Shown in pieces: positions 23,701-30,850 of a stretch of 64,000 bases of DNA. The number at the start of each line of letters is the position of its first letter. Position 1 is the first letter of the stretch. This DNA is from an uncultured Clostridium sp. (GTDB lineage: Bacteria; Bacillota; Clostridia; TANB77; CAG-508): NCBI GenBank assembly GCA_900553365.1, contig USDL01000001.1:1-64000 (forward strand). Reading direction: 5' to 3'. The notes under the pieces were generated by a model. That model was not told the DNA's origin, ran no database searches, and saw only the letters and a program-made list of their open reading frames with translations. Position numbers and translations under genes: made by a program.

Positions 23701-24654
23701 TCAATTATTTTCAATAATCCCTTTTTCTACTGCTTCATCATAAAAGTTTTTTATATATTCTTCTATTTGTGAAATTGTATGCCGAGGAACATATCGAGCA
23801 ATTTTATGTTGACCTAATTGTAAATATCTTTCCCAACCAGTAGCAGTCTTCCTTGTTGAATATACCTGATATTCTGGATGATGGATTTTAGATTTATATT
23901 TGACAAAAGTTTTCTTAGGAAAAGACAATTCATAACTAATAATCCAATTTTTTATATTAGTATCAGTTGTATTATATTTCCTTGCTAAAGAAGCATAGCT
24001 TGTAAAATTTTCTAGCTCTTTAATTAAAACTTCTTTAGGAGGACGATTAGAATTTTTCCAGCGTCTTTCTTTTTCACATTTTTCGCAATATTTACTACCT
24101 TTGGAAATTTCTGTCCCACAACTTAAGCAATAATTTTTCTTTTTCTCAGGACTTACATCTGGAAGAATATTATTTAAATTATTACCTTTTTGTTTAGCAT
24201 AACTATCTGTTTGACTGTGACAATTGGGACATAATTCAGCGATATTATCTACTTCATTGTTAGTATTATCTCCATCTTTATGATGTAATTGAATTACAAT
24301 CGGTTTTCCCATCCAACTTGAAATTCCACAACACTCACATTTTTCAAACTTTTTAATACCACTTTTTATTAATTTTCTTTTTAAAGTTGAAGTATTAAAA
24401 TGTGTTCCTTTTTTAAACACTTCATCAAAAGATAATTCACCTTTATAAAGTTTATTCTAAGCATTTTCTTTCATCTTAGTATAATCTAAATCAGAGAAAG
24501 AAGAAAGAATTTTTCTTAATGTAGAATAACTATTCCTATCATCCCTTCTATTTACTTTACTTAATATATCTGAATAACTTGTGGAAGAATCAATTATTTT
24601 TTGCCACTCTTCTTTAGTTATTTGAAATAAAGGAGATTTTTCTAACTAAGTCAT
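23701..24654 (-). CDS. HNH endonuclease, two in-frame TAG (Gln)
   Basis: 317 residues. The true ATG (24652-24654) is followed by ACT TAG, with a second TAG in ENA-Q-NKLY; the standard code would lose the first 78 residues. CECC near 106, LHHKDGD near 124 and CPNC near 142 form the HNH/treble-clef core. A second zinc ribbon (CLSCG...CEKC) lies near 175-195 and a helix-turn-helix-like tail follows. Ribosome site AGGTG. Ends with TGA. Probably a free-standing homing nuclease within the tRNA island. Confidence 0.85.
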
Positions 24655-24680
24655 TATCTTCACCTCTCAACCACATCTTA

Positions 24681-24709
24681 AGTATAACATATACTCTTCA
24701 TCTTGTCAA
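24681..24709 (-). promoter_or_regulatory. sigma70-type promoter
   Basis: TTGACA, 17-bp spacer, TATACT. Drives the HNH gene and the tRNAs from 23.7 kb leftward. Confidence 0.9.
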
Positions 24710-24729
24710 GTACTTTTTAAAATTTCTTT

Positions 24730-24963
24730 TTATTCATCCTCAACAAATTCATCCCATGTTTGAGCATCTGTAAGAACTTGTTCAAGAAATTTTAAAGTAG
24801 CTAAGTAAGAATTATAGTCTTTTGAGCATTTGATTTCTTTTTCATCCTTTAACAAATCTAAAAGTTTTTCTTCACGTTGCTTAGGAAAAAAGAAATCCTT
24901 TCCCAACCACATTTTGATAAACTCTAATTTTTGTAAAGGAGTCAATTTAATCTGTTTACTCAT
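24730..24963 (-). CDS. small unknown helical protein
   Basis: 77 residues (MSKQIKLTPLQKLEFIKMWLG). ATG at 24961-24963 after a weak AAGTG. Acidic C-terminus (TWDEFVEDE). First gene after the promoter at 25019-25047. No family recognised. Confidence 0.65.
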   Translation of the reverse strand: MSKQIKLTPLQKLEFIKMWLGKDFFFPKQREEKLLDLLKDEKEIKCSKDYNSYLATLKFLEQVLTDAQTWDEFVEDE

Positions 24964-25018
24964 TTTAATCACACTTAAAATTTAATGAAACTGGATAATA
25001 GATTTGAAACTATAATTT

Positions 25019-25047
25019 AGTATATCACATTCAATTTCTTTTGTCAA
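25019..25047 (-). promoter_or_regulatory. sigma70-type promoter
   Basis: TTGACA, 17-bp spacer, TATACT. Confidence 0.88.
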
Positions 25048-25325
25048 GAGTTTTTAAGAATTTCTTCTGTTAAATTTTTAAAGTATTCTTCTAAGTATTC
25101 TTCTAAGTATTCTTTCTTAAAAGTATATCCGTGTTCATAAAGATATTTCTTATAATCCCTACAAATGGATTTCGAAATTGCTACTGAAACATCTTTAGGA
25201 TAAAGAACTGGATTGTGTTTTTCAAGCTTAGAAGCCACTTCATCAATCATCTTCTCTTCATTCTCATTCAAATATTGGAAGAAAATGTCACTATAAATAT
25301 CATTGTTTCCGTTTCTTATCGGCAT
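25044..25325 (-). CDS. small unknown helical protein
   Basis: 93 residues (MPIRNGNNDIYSDIFFQYL). C-terminal repeats EYLEEYLEEYF. The ATG follows GAGGTATAT. Its stop lies within the next promoter. Function unknown. Confidence 0.7.
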   Translation of the reverse strand: MPIRNGNNDIYSDIFFQYLNENEEKMIDEVASKLEKHNPVLYPKDVSVAISKSICRDYKKYLYEHGYTFKKEYLEEYLEEYFKNLTEEILKNS

Positions 25326-25336
25326 ATATACCTCAT

Positions 25337-25510
25337 TTAATTTTTATCATTAAGAAGATGAAGAAGAACAAACTTTTGATACCAAAACAATTTAACCCCA
25401 AGCAATTCGCAAATGGTATTAACATCTTTCATGGTATATTTATCTTTCTTTAAAGCTTTAATCTGCTCAAAGATTTTCATATTCTCTTCTGAGATTAAAA
25501 ATTCATCCAT
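25337..25510 (-). CDS. small unknown protein
   Basis: 57 residues starting MDEFLISEENMKIFEQIK, with KDKYTMKDVNTICELLGV suggesting a small helix-turn-helix. ATG at 25508-25510; 11 bases separate its stop from the next start. Confidence 0.6.
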   Translation of the reverse strand: MDEFLISEENMKIFEQIKALKKDKYTMKDVNTICELLGVKLFWYQKFVLLHLLNDKN

Positions 25511-25549
25511 AATAAAAACCCTCTTTTATTCGGAAAAGAAATTCTAAAA

Positions 25550-25621
25550 TGAAGTGGTTGGAATCGAACCAACGACCAGCGAAGATACCCCTACGCCGCT
25601 CTACCCCTGAGCTACACTTCA
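25550..25621 (-). tRNA. tRNA with unusual anticodon arm
   Basis: Acceptor TGAAGTG/CACTTCA, D arm GCTC/GAGC and T arm TTGG TTCGATT CCAA are sound. The anticodon arm GCGTA...TTCGC encloses eight nucleotides with no U33 pattern, so I cannot name the amino acid. No CCA encoded. Confidence 0.7.
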
Positions 25622-25622
25622 A

Positions 25623-25698
25623 TGGAGCTGGATAAGGGACTCAAACCCCTGACATTATGATTACAAATCATACGTTCTATCAACTGAACTAATCCAGC
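25623..25698 (-). tRNA. tRNA-Thr(UGU)
   Basis: Acceptor GCTGGAT/ATCCAGC, stem TATGA/TCATA, loop TTTGTAA, T arm AGGGG TTTGAGT CCCTT, CCA. Confidence 0.92.
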
Positions 25699-25721
25699 AA
25701 ATGAAGGACTAATAAAAGTCC

Positions 25722-26237
25722 TTATCCACGAGTACGTTTCCAATAATTTGCCATCTTATATTCAGGCTTATTAGTAACTTCCTCAATAAATACTTCAGGA
25801 AAAGGCCAAACATAACTGTTAGCTTCTTCCTCAGAATCAAATTCAACTTCGGCATAATAGAAAGCAGTATCAGTACCGCCATCTACAAGATTGAATTCAA
25901 TTAAATAACCATTATTGTAAAGACCTCTATAATCTTTTACAATAGGATTATAACCAAGTTCATTAAAACAGTCAAACAAAGAATTATCTGTAAGATTTGT
26001 TTCAATTTCAGTACGAGTTAAAGTACCACCAGATTTAAAAGTAAGAGCATCTGGACGATAACCTTTGCCACTTTCAAACCAACGTCTTATACGAATTTCC
26101 TGTAAAATTTTTCCATCAGAATTATATTTGATATTAATATAGATAGTTTTAACAATTCCGACTTCATCAAAATCGACTTTAGGAAAACCAGAGATTAAAA
26201 ACTTACGTTCGATTTCGATTGAATTATTATTGCTCAT
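25722..26237 (-). CDS. CYTH-domain phosphohydrolase
   Basis: 171 residues beginning MSNNNSIEIERKFLISGF. The ExExK signature (EIERK) at the N-terminus and paired basic strands (RIRRWFESG, ALTFKSGGT, EIETNL) define the CYTH/triphosphate tunnel fold, which hydrolyses inorganic or nucleoside triphosphates. I chose the ATG at 26235-26237 (AGGAG upstream). Overlaps the upstream 26227 gene by 11 bases. A role in removing ppp from RNA ends is possible given the RNA-repair genes, but not shown. Confidence 0.85.
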   Translation of the reverse strand: MSNNNSIEIERKFLISGFPKVDFDEVGIVKTIYINIKYNSDGKILQEIRIRRWFESGKGYRPDALTFKSGGTLTRTEIETNLTDNSLFDCFNELGYNPIVKDYRGLYNNGYLIEFNLVDGGTDTAFYYAEVEFDSEEEANSYVWPFPEVFIEEVTNKPEYKMANYWKRTRG

Positions 26238-26433
26238 TTTTAATCTCCTGTCCATATTTTTTATGAAAGTCTTCAATCTTATGTTTAACTGAAGTCACAC
26301 AAGCATGACCCCAATTAGTTTGTCTGAAAAGAAGATTGCCATTCTTATCAAAAACCTCAAAATATTTGGCTTTCTTATTATTTTTTACAAAATAACCAAG
26401 ATATTCAAAATCATTTCCATTCCAAATTTTTAT
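26227..26433 (-). CDS. small protein with apparent ATA start
   Basis: 68 residues. No ATG, GTG or TTG exists in frame before the body. An ATA at 26431-26433 has CGGAG eight bases upstream and gives (M)KIWNGNDFEYLGYFVKN, a natural-looking start. C-terminus overlaps the CYTH gene. Downstream of tRNA-Ser(UGA). Confidence 0.58.
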   Translation of the reverse strand: MKIWNGNDFEYLGYFVKNNKKAKYFEVFDKNGNLLFRQTNWGHACVTSVKHKIEDFHKKYGQEIKNEQ

Positions 26434-26451
26434 ATTAAAGACTCCGTTTAA

Positions 26452-26547
26452 TGGCGCTAGCGGTAGGATTCGAACCCACAGGCTGATTCAACGTCAGCAC
26501 ACAAGATTTCAAGTCTAGGCAGTTATAACCAATTTCTGTACGCTAGC
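26452..26547 (-). tRNA. tRNA-Ser(UGA)
   Basis: Acceptor GCTAGCG/CGCTAGC, loop CTTGAAA, long variable arm GCTGA/TCAGC, T loop TTCGAAT, G73, CCA. Confidence 0.92.
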
Positions 26548-26550
26548 ATT

Positions 26551-26859
26551 TTATGTTTCAGAGAATAGATAAATACCCTTCTCTCCTACATCCTTTTTAA
26601 TATCAGTAAATTCTTTATCACTAATTTGAGTCATTGGAGGGAACACACTTTTAAAAGAAGAACAACCGTCTTTTTCAATAGAGACAATCTGCTTCTTACA
26701 AACTGGGCAAGTATAATTCCAAGATAAAAAATTAGTTTCATCTTTAGCAGTTTTAGTTTCTGCTACTTGCATTATCCCTTTATTACAATGAGGACATCTA
26801 TAAACAAACTTTTTATTATTTGCTGTCTAATAAATGTAAGTCTTAAAATTAATAGTCAT
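26551..26859 (-). CDS. double zinc-ribbon protein, one TAG (Gln)
   Basis: 102 residues. CPHC near residue 27 and CPVC near 57 suggest paired zinc sites. TAG occurs in YIY-Q-TANNK. Without recoding the first 29 residues would be lost. ATG at 26857-26859. Function unknown. Confidence 0.72.
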
Positions 26860-26883
26860 TAGAATTTACTTCCTTTTATTTTT

Positions 26884-26967
26884 TGGTTGCTGAAGCATGG
26901 GAGTCGAACCCACTATTACTTGGGTATGAGCCAAGCGTGATTTATATATCCGTTTCACTCGCCAGCA
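26884..26967 (-). tRNA. tRNA-Met(CAU)
   Basis: Stem CTTGG/CCAAG, loop CTCATAC, T arm GTGGG TTCGACT CCCAT, A73, CCA. The acceptor TGCTG/CAGCA weakens towards the inside and the D loop is large. Elongator, initiator or Ile2 not resolved. Confidence 0.85.
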
Positions 26968-26968
26968 A

Positions 26969-27045
26969 TGGTGCTTTAGGCCAGAATCGAACTGGCTACA
27001 CGTGGATTTTCAGTCCACTGCTCTACCAATTGAGCTACCAAAGCA
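26969..27045 (-). tRNA. tRNA-Phe(GAA)
   Basis: Acceptor GCTTTG type, stem GTGGA/TCCAC, loop CTGAAAA, T loop TTCGATT, CCA. Confidence 0.93.
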
Positions 27046-27300
27046 TATTTAATTCTCTCTTATCCCTACTCAGTAGCAAGTACGTCCACCAATTAGCTGT
27101 TTTCATATCTTGCTACCTTTCGGCATTGCAATGAGAGAATTCTCTAAATGTTTTCGTTCAATATCTGAAGAAAATTCCTAAACAAGCGAGGTCTTTCCTT
27201 GTTTTTACTGAACTAAAAGACCCAATTAAACAGGTGCGTTCTTATTTTCTGCTGTAAAAGAACCCGACTAAAGCAACATCTCAATCCCATATTTCGCGTA
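27046..27300 (-). other. structured intergenic RNA region
   Basis: No gene. GAATTCTCTC/GAGAGAATT closes a fold (27052-27143) with an inner GTAGCAAG/CTTGCTAC helix. A short hairpin GTTCTT-TTACAGCA-...-AAGAAC (27238-27263) is a minimal variant of the ACAGCAA elements. Confidence 0.45.
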
Positions 27301-27326
27301 ATAAGGTGAAAGAAATTCTAAGTGGC

Positions 27327-27396
27327 GCTGTACCTAGCAGCTTCCTGCAAGAGTTTCCCACGAGCAGGGCAGGACTCGAACCTACACTCTCCACTT
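27327..27396 (-). ncRNA. permuted tRNA-like fold without ACAGCAA stem
   Basis: Reading 5' to 3': outer stem AAGTGG, T arm GTAGG TTCGAGT CCTGC, closed acceptor CCTGC/GCAGG, D arm GCTG/CAGC, outer stem CCACTT. The order T arm, acceptor, D arm is circularly permuted relative to tRNA. Confidence 0.55.
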
Positions 27397-27397
27397 T

Positions 27398-27475
27398 TGG
27401 CGGGTATGGAAGGATTTGAACCTTCGACTCCTTGATTAACAGTCAAGTGTTCTGACCAGACTGAACTACACACCC
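27398..27475 (-). tRNA. tRNA-Asn(GUU)
   Basis: Acceptor GGGTGTG/CATACCC, stem CTTGA/TCAAG, loop CTGTTAA, G73, CCA. Confidence 0.93.
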
Positions 27476-27598
27476 AAATATAATTTTAAAGCTGATTCTG
27501 GGCTGAATTATACCCTTCCATTCATTTAATTTCCACATCCGTTTGGAAAACCCATCAGCAAATTGCATGTTTTTTAAAGAAACTGCCCTTAAAACTTT
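27476..27598 (-). other. structured spacer between tRNA-Asn and tRNA-Ala
   Basis: No gene. GCTGAT/ATCAGC and TTTTAA/TTAAAA pairings span it. Confidence 0.35.
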
Positions 27599-27674
27599 TG
27601 GTGGACCTAACAAGACTTGAACTTGCGACTTCCTGTGTGCAAAGCAGACACTCTCCCAACTGAGTTACAGGCCC
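27599..27674 (-). tRNA. tRNA-Ala(UGC)
   Basis: Acceptor GGGCCTG/TAGGTCC, loop TTTGCAC, T loop TTCAAGT, A73, CCA. The top pair of the anticodon stem is mismatched. Confidence 0.88.
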
Positions 27675-27679
27675 ATAAT

Positions 27680-28266
27680 TGAGCTATTCTTTTAAATAAC
27701 AACAGAGTTTTTTACAAGAACTCTATAACTTGGCTTTTGTTGTTCATCCTCAGCACCACCTGTTAGGAGCAATAAGCAGTGTGCTCGGCTTATTGTGTTT
27801 TAAGGTTACATGACCCATAACCTCAATACCTACCCCGATTTAGTTGCAGTAATCAGAGTTTTTGTTTGAATAAGTACGCAACTACTTATTCCCGTAAACA
27901 CGGCACAGACTTCTCCGTATAGCTTTTCGCTGTAGGCTTTTGATGTTACATTCGCACCCTAACATCTCTCACCATATATCTGTGTTCTACCCATGTACGG
28001 CTTATAGCCTTTTTCAGCTTGTGACAGCTTACTTTGCGTTCGAGAACCATTCACTTGCTCTCTACTCCAAGACTTCGGACGGGCGTTGGGGCTTTAGCTT
28101 AACGGACTAAAGATGAGTTCAAACATGTAGAACACCGAAGGACTTTAACTTAACAGATTAAAGATGAGTTCAAATATATGGAACACCGACAAGGCTTTAG
28201 CCATCCTTGCTGAATCGGGCAGTTTAATATAAGTTACATTCGCTATCTGCCAATTGAGATGCAACT
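27680..28266 (-). ncRNA. second large structured RNA (about 590 nt)
   Basis: No ORF. At least eight clean hairpins are visible, among them CTTTAG/CTAAAG, CTTTAA/TTAAAG, AATAAGTA/TACTTATT, AATAAGC/GCTTATT, AGGTTA/TAACCT and GATGTTA/TAACATC. A module GGTGTTC...TTTGAACTCATCTTTA occurs twice (near 28090-28140 and 28140-28190). It sits between tRNA-Leu and tRNA-Ala. Size and setting recall ROOL/GOLLD RNAs; no covariance model was run. Confidence 0.6.
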
Positions 28267-28267
28267 A

Positions 28268-28352
28268 TGGTAGCTGAGGTGGGACTTGAACCCACATCTC
28301 TTTCGAGGGTTGTACTTGAAGCAACTGCGTATGCCAATTTCGCCACTCAGCC
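28268..28352 (-). tRNA. tRNA-Leu(CAA)
   Basis: Type II: D stem GCG/CGC, loop TTCAAGT, variable arm CTC/GAG, T arm GTGGG TTCAAGT CCCAC, A73, CCA. Confidence 0.9.
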
Positions 28353-28361
28353 ATACTTAAC

Positions 28362-28479
28362 CTAGACACGTTTTTTTGATTTCCAGCAACCACGCATCTT
28401 CTAAAGAAGATTAAGGAGTCGAACCTTATCGTTAATTTTCCATATTAAAGCATCAAGTAATTTTGCTGTACGTGTCTAC
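28362..28479 (-). ncRNA. ACAGCAA element f with permuted tRNA mimic
   Basis: 5' arm GTAGACACG, TACAGCAA; 3' arm CGTGTCTAG. Inside: D-stem half ATGC, anticodon-like arm TTAAT ATGGAAA ATTAA, T arm TAAGG TTCGACT CCTTA, acceptor ATCTTCT closed by TT to AGAAGAT, then the other D-stem half GCGT. No CCA. Confidence 0.68.
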
Positions 28480-28534
28480 TTGAAAGGAATTTATATTTGC
28501 CTATTTGAAGAAAATAGGAGCGTCAATTTATTAA

Positions 28535-28665
28535 CTAGACTCATTTTTACAAAATCTGTTGCTCTATCCGTTGAGCTAACTCCCGATGGTCGGGAGTGAA
28601 GGATTCGAACCTCCAACAAACAGGCCCTTAGCATTTGTGATTGTAAAGTTGCTGTTAGAGTCTAC
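28535..28665 (-). ncRNA. ACAGCAA element g with permuted near-complete tRNA
   Basis: 5' arm GTAGACTCT, AACAGCAA; 3' arm GAGTCTAG. The 3' tRNA half (T arm GGAGG TTCGAAT CCTTC, acceptor ACTCCCG, ACCA) is followed after a single T by the 5' half (CGGGAGT, D arm GCTC/GAGC, ACAG). The anticodon stem forms from the two flanks. If the flanks were spliced the loop could be TTTGGGC (Pro), but a normal tRNA-Pro exists at 36824. Confidence 0.72.
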
Positions 28666-28742
28666 TTGAAAGGAATGCTTTTATGAACAATAAAAAATGA
28701 ACAATTAGCTTACAAATAAATTTGTATCTTTATCATATTTTT

Positions 28743-28771
28743 ACTATAGCATAAAATTTTCATTTTGTCAA
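28743..28771 (-). promoter_or_regulatory. sigma70-type promoter
   Basis: TTGACA, 17-bp spacer, TATAGT. Transcribes elements g and f and the tRNAs from 28.7 kb leftward. Confidence 0.88.
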
Positions 28772-28793
28772 GAGTTTTAAAACAAAAATTTTA

Positions 28794-28964
28794 TTAGATT
28801 TCCGGTCTAATTAAATTCTTTAAAATTTCTTTAATTTCATCATTGGGAAAATAATCATAAGCTCCACCGTCTAAAGTTGATTGAAATTTATCAACATTTT
28901 TTAGAAGATAATTAATACAATCATTCCAACCAATATCTTCTGAAATTTCTCCCATAAAACCCAT
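28794..28964 (-). CDS. small acidic protein
   Basis: 56 residues (MGFMGEISEDIGWNDCINYL). The ATG at 28962-28964 has AAAGGAG upstream, and a longer frame would run through tRNA-Tyr. Helical, ends NLIRPEI. Confidence 0.65.
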   Translation of the reverse strand: MGFMGEISEDIGWNDCINYLLKNVDKFQSTLDGGAYDYFPNDEIKEILKNLIRPEI

Positions 28965-28990
28965 AATATTTTCTCCTTTAAATTTTAAAT

Positions 28991-29074
28991 TGGTGGGTGA
29001 GGAAGGTGCCGACCCTTCTACTCCGTTAGGAAAGAGTTTTACAGACTCCCGTGTTTGCCGATTCACTACTCACC
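28991..29074 (-). tRNA. tRNA-Tyr(GUA)
   Basis: Acceptor GGGTGAG/CTCACCC, loop CTGTAAA, variable arm TCC/GGA, T arm GAAGG GTCGGCA CCTTC (atypical first loop base), A73, CCA. Confidence 0.88.
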
Positions 29075-29104
29075 CATTTAATTATTCCCTTTTTTAGAAA
29101 GGGG

Positions 29105-29169
29105 CTAGACGCTTTTTGTGTATTCTTATTTAACAGATAAGTACAATTAAAATTGCTGTAAGCGTCTAC
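29105..29169 (-). ncRNA. ACAGCAA element h
   Basis: 5' arm GTAGACGCT, TACAGCAA; 3' arm AGCGTCTAG. Inner hairpin CTTAT/ATAAG. No tRNA domain. Confidence 0.7.
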
Positions 29170-29204
29170 TATTGAAGTCATTACAAAATAAGCATTTCTG
29201 CTAT

Positions 29205-29329
29205 TGGTGCGTCTGGAGAGATTCGAACTCTCGATACCCGCATTATGGGGTTGGATATAAGTCTTGAACTTATCGAGGCCCTAATGCTATCCAACAAAGT
29301 GCGGTGCCTTACCACTTGGCCACAAACGC
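29205..29329 (-). tRNA. tRNA-Lys(UUU) interrupted by a tRNA minihelix
   Basis: Acceptor GCGTTTG/CAGACGC, D stem GCC/GGC, anticodon stem CCGCA/TGCGG, T arm GAGAG TTCGAAT CTCTC, A73, CCA. A 50-nt insert (29246-29295) splits the loop after position 35; exact removal gives CTTT-TAA, canonical for Lys. A73 and G1-C72 also fit Lys better than Gln. Confidence 0.8.
29246..29295 (-). ncRNA. minihelix insert in tRNA-Lys: acceptor + T arm + CCA
   Basis: Acceptor GTTGGAT/ATCCAAC, C73, CCA, T arm ATAAG TTCAAGA CTTAT, and a 15-nt linker in place of the D and anticodon arms. Same design as the insert at 22818-22874 but with unrelated sequence. Confidence 0.76.
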
Positions 29330-29333
29330 ATCT

Positions 29334-29909
29334 TTATAAATCAAACTCATCTAATTTAAAATGTTCAATCATATGACAATTAGCACATAACAACATGCAT
29401 TTATCAACTTCTGTTTTCATTTTTTCTATTGTAAATTCTGAATTAAGATTAACCTAACTTAAACTAAATTCCTTTTTAAAAGGGTCTTTATGATGAAATT
29501 GCAATGCAGCTTCATGTTCATTATAACCACATTTTTCACATTTTCCCCGTTTATACTCAATTAAGAGATGTTTAATTTTTCTTTTTAAAAAACGTAACCT
29601 TTTAGCTGAATCTAAACCTTTAGGAGAACATTCATAACAATAATTTCTTTTATAATTATTAGAATTAAAAATTTTCCCACACAAAGCACACTTTTTAAAT
29701 CCTAAACTCAAATCTTCATAAGGTCTTATTACTTTAAGACAACCACAAGAACGAACTTTGTGAGACCTTAAATGTCCAGTTTGAACAATAGTAAAATTAC
29801 CACATTCACACTAACATTTCCAATAAGTCTTTCCATTTTTAGATGGAGCTGGTTCAACCACTTTTAATTTTCCAAAAGTCTAATTTGTTAAATCAATTTT
29901 AGCTGGCAT
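29334..29909 (-). CDS. HNH endonuclease, three in-frame TAG (Gln)
   Basis: 191 residues. N-terminal block DLTN-Q-TFGKLKVVE, where Q is TAG; this position is the conserved Gln of the LTGQxFGxLxV motif found before many phage HNH domains. WKC-Q-CECG also uses TAG where Gln is common. SCGC follows, then CALC...CYEC and the HNH core FHHKDPFKKEFSLS near residue 138, and CMLLCANCH. Under the standard code only 85 residues would be found. ATG at 29907-29909 after AAAGGAG. Confidence 0.88.
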
Positions 29910-29929
29910 TTTTTACTCCTTTTATTTTA

Positions 29930-30055
29930 CTAGAGACATTGTTGTTATGGACTCCTGCCTTAAACCACTTGGCTACATACTTCAACTGAAGACGTTCGGA
30001 TTCGAACCGAAGAATGGGAGTTTGGCTATCAACATAATTTGCTGTTAGTCTCTAC
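29930..30055 (-). ncRNA. ACAGCAA element i with permuted tRNA mimic
   Basis: 5' arm GTAGAGACT, AACAGCAA; 3' arm TGTCTCTAG. Inside: anticodon-stem half ACTCC, T arm TTCGG TTCGAAT CCGAA, closed acceptor CTTCA-GT-TGAAG, D arm GCC/GGC, anticodon-stem half GGAGT. No CCA. Confidence 0.68.
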
Positions 30056-30059
30056 TTTA

Positions 30060-30228
30060 CAATATCATCTTACAGAAAGGAAATTATTCATCTCAGATAG
30101 AGAGAAAGGAGAAACAACTTTTCGTCAAACAATTATTTCTTAACCCTTCGATAGATTTAAGTTCCCCTCATTTAAATCCGATAAAACTTACTTACACTAT
30201 CATAAGAACGGATTTCTGATTTGAATAA
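30060..30228 (-). other. structured spacer
   Basis: No gene. Nested stems AAATCCG/CGGATTT and GATTTAA/TTAAATC near 30150-30215; nothing clear in the rest. Confidence 0.35.
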
Positions 30229-30304
30229 TGGTAGTCGGTACGGGGTTCGAACCCGTGCTACTGACGTGAAAGGCCAGTGTCTTAGCCCACTTGACTAACC
30301 GACC
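30229..30304 (-). tRNA. tRNA-Glu(UUC)
   Basis: Acceptor GGTCGGT/ACCGACT, D stem GTC/GAC, stem CTGGC/GTCAG, loop CTTTCAC, T loop TTCGAAC, CCA. Confidence 0.92.
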
Positions 30305-30307
30305 AAA

Positions 30308-30523
30308 TTAAAGTTTATAATGTGGATGTACAACCAATTCATAAATCAAATTATCCACACAAGGAACAAATTCACAACATTTGTCATACTCTGTTCTATG
30401 CTCAATATTATTAATATGAATTAAACATTCTGCACACTCATGACTTTCACAAAACTTTATTGCTTTCTTTACAGTGTCCCTTGGTGCACAATTAACAACT
30501 TCTTTCCAATCCATATTATCCAT
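30308..30523 (-). CDS. small Cys-containing protein
   Basis: 71 residues (MDNMDWKEVVNCAPRD). Five Cys including CESHECAEC and CCEF may bind metal. The ATG follows GAGGTAGTAAT. No family recognised. Confidence 0.68.
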   Translation of the reverse strand: MDNMDWKEVVNCAPRDTVKKAIKFCESHECAECLIHINNIEHRTEYDKCCEFVPCVDNLIYELVVHPHYKL

Positions 30524-30559
30524 ATTACTACCTCTTTATAGATGTCTCTATTAATTAAC

Positions 30560-30677
30560 CTAGACTCTTTTGCGTATTATTCACCACAGAGCGCCCTCTG
30601 ACAAGAATCGAACTTGCTAATGATTGTTTTGCAGACAATTGTGTTAACCTTTTTAGGAAATTGCTGTAAGAGTCTAC
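30560..30677 (-). ncRNA. ACAGCAA element j with tRNA-Cys-like mimic (GCA)
   Basis: 5' arm GTAGACTCT, TACAGCAA; 3' arm AGAGTCTAG. Inside: D-stem half CACA, anticodon arm ATTGT CTGCAAA ACAAT with a perfect Cys loop, T arm GCAAG TTCGATT CTTGT, acceptor CAGAG closed by GGCG to CTCTG, D-stem half TGTG. The permutation point is the D loop. No other Cys tRNA is seen in the window. Confidence 0.68.
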
Positions 30678-30709
30678 TTTATTATTCAGGAGGTTTTATT
30701 TATGCACTT

Positions 30710-30738
30710 ATTATAGCATATCATCTTTAAGATGTCAA
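30710..30738 (-). promoter_or_regulatory. sigma70-type promoter
   Basis: TTGACA, 17-bp spacer, TATAAT, with TAATAAGTGG just upstream. First product downstream is element j. Confidence 0.92.
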
Positions 30739-30820
30739 CCACTTATTAAAATTTTCTTTTTGATTTTTGTTTTTTGTTTTTTTAAGAAGTTTTTATTTTT
30801 CTCTTCTCTTAAGATGTATT
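30739..30820 (-). other. A-rich leader between two promoters
   Basis: No gene. The transcript from 30822-30850 begins with a TTAAGA/TCTTAA-type hairpin and is then very A-rich until the next promoter. Confidence 0.35.
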
Positions 30821-30821
30821 T

Positions 30822-30850
30822 ATCTTACCACACTTTTAAATCTTTGTCAA
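30822..30850 (-). promoter_or_regulatory. sigma70-type promoter (tandem with the one at 30710)
   Basis: TTGACA, 17-bp spacer, TAAGAT, upstream TAATAAAGAC. The stop of the 30836-31273 gene lies within it. Confidence 0.87.

Noticed and set aside
23487..23717. Plus-strand frame over tRNA genes
   Set aside because: It covers two tRNAs on the other strand; translation resembles typical tRNA-shadow peptides.
26883..27134. Plus-strand frame over tRNA-Met and tRNA-Phe
   Set aside because: tRNA shadow.
22774..29329. Group I introns in the interrupted tRNAs
   Set aside because: The inserts are 50 and 57 nt, far too small for a ribozyme, and fold as acceptor/T-arm minihelices with CCA.
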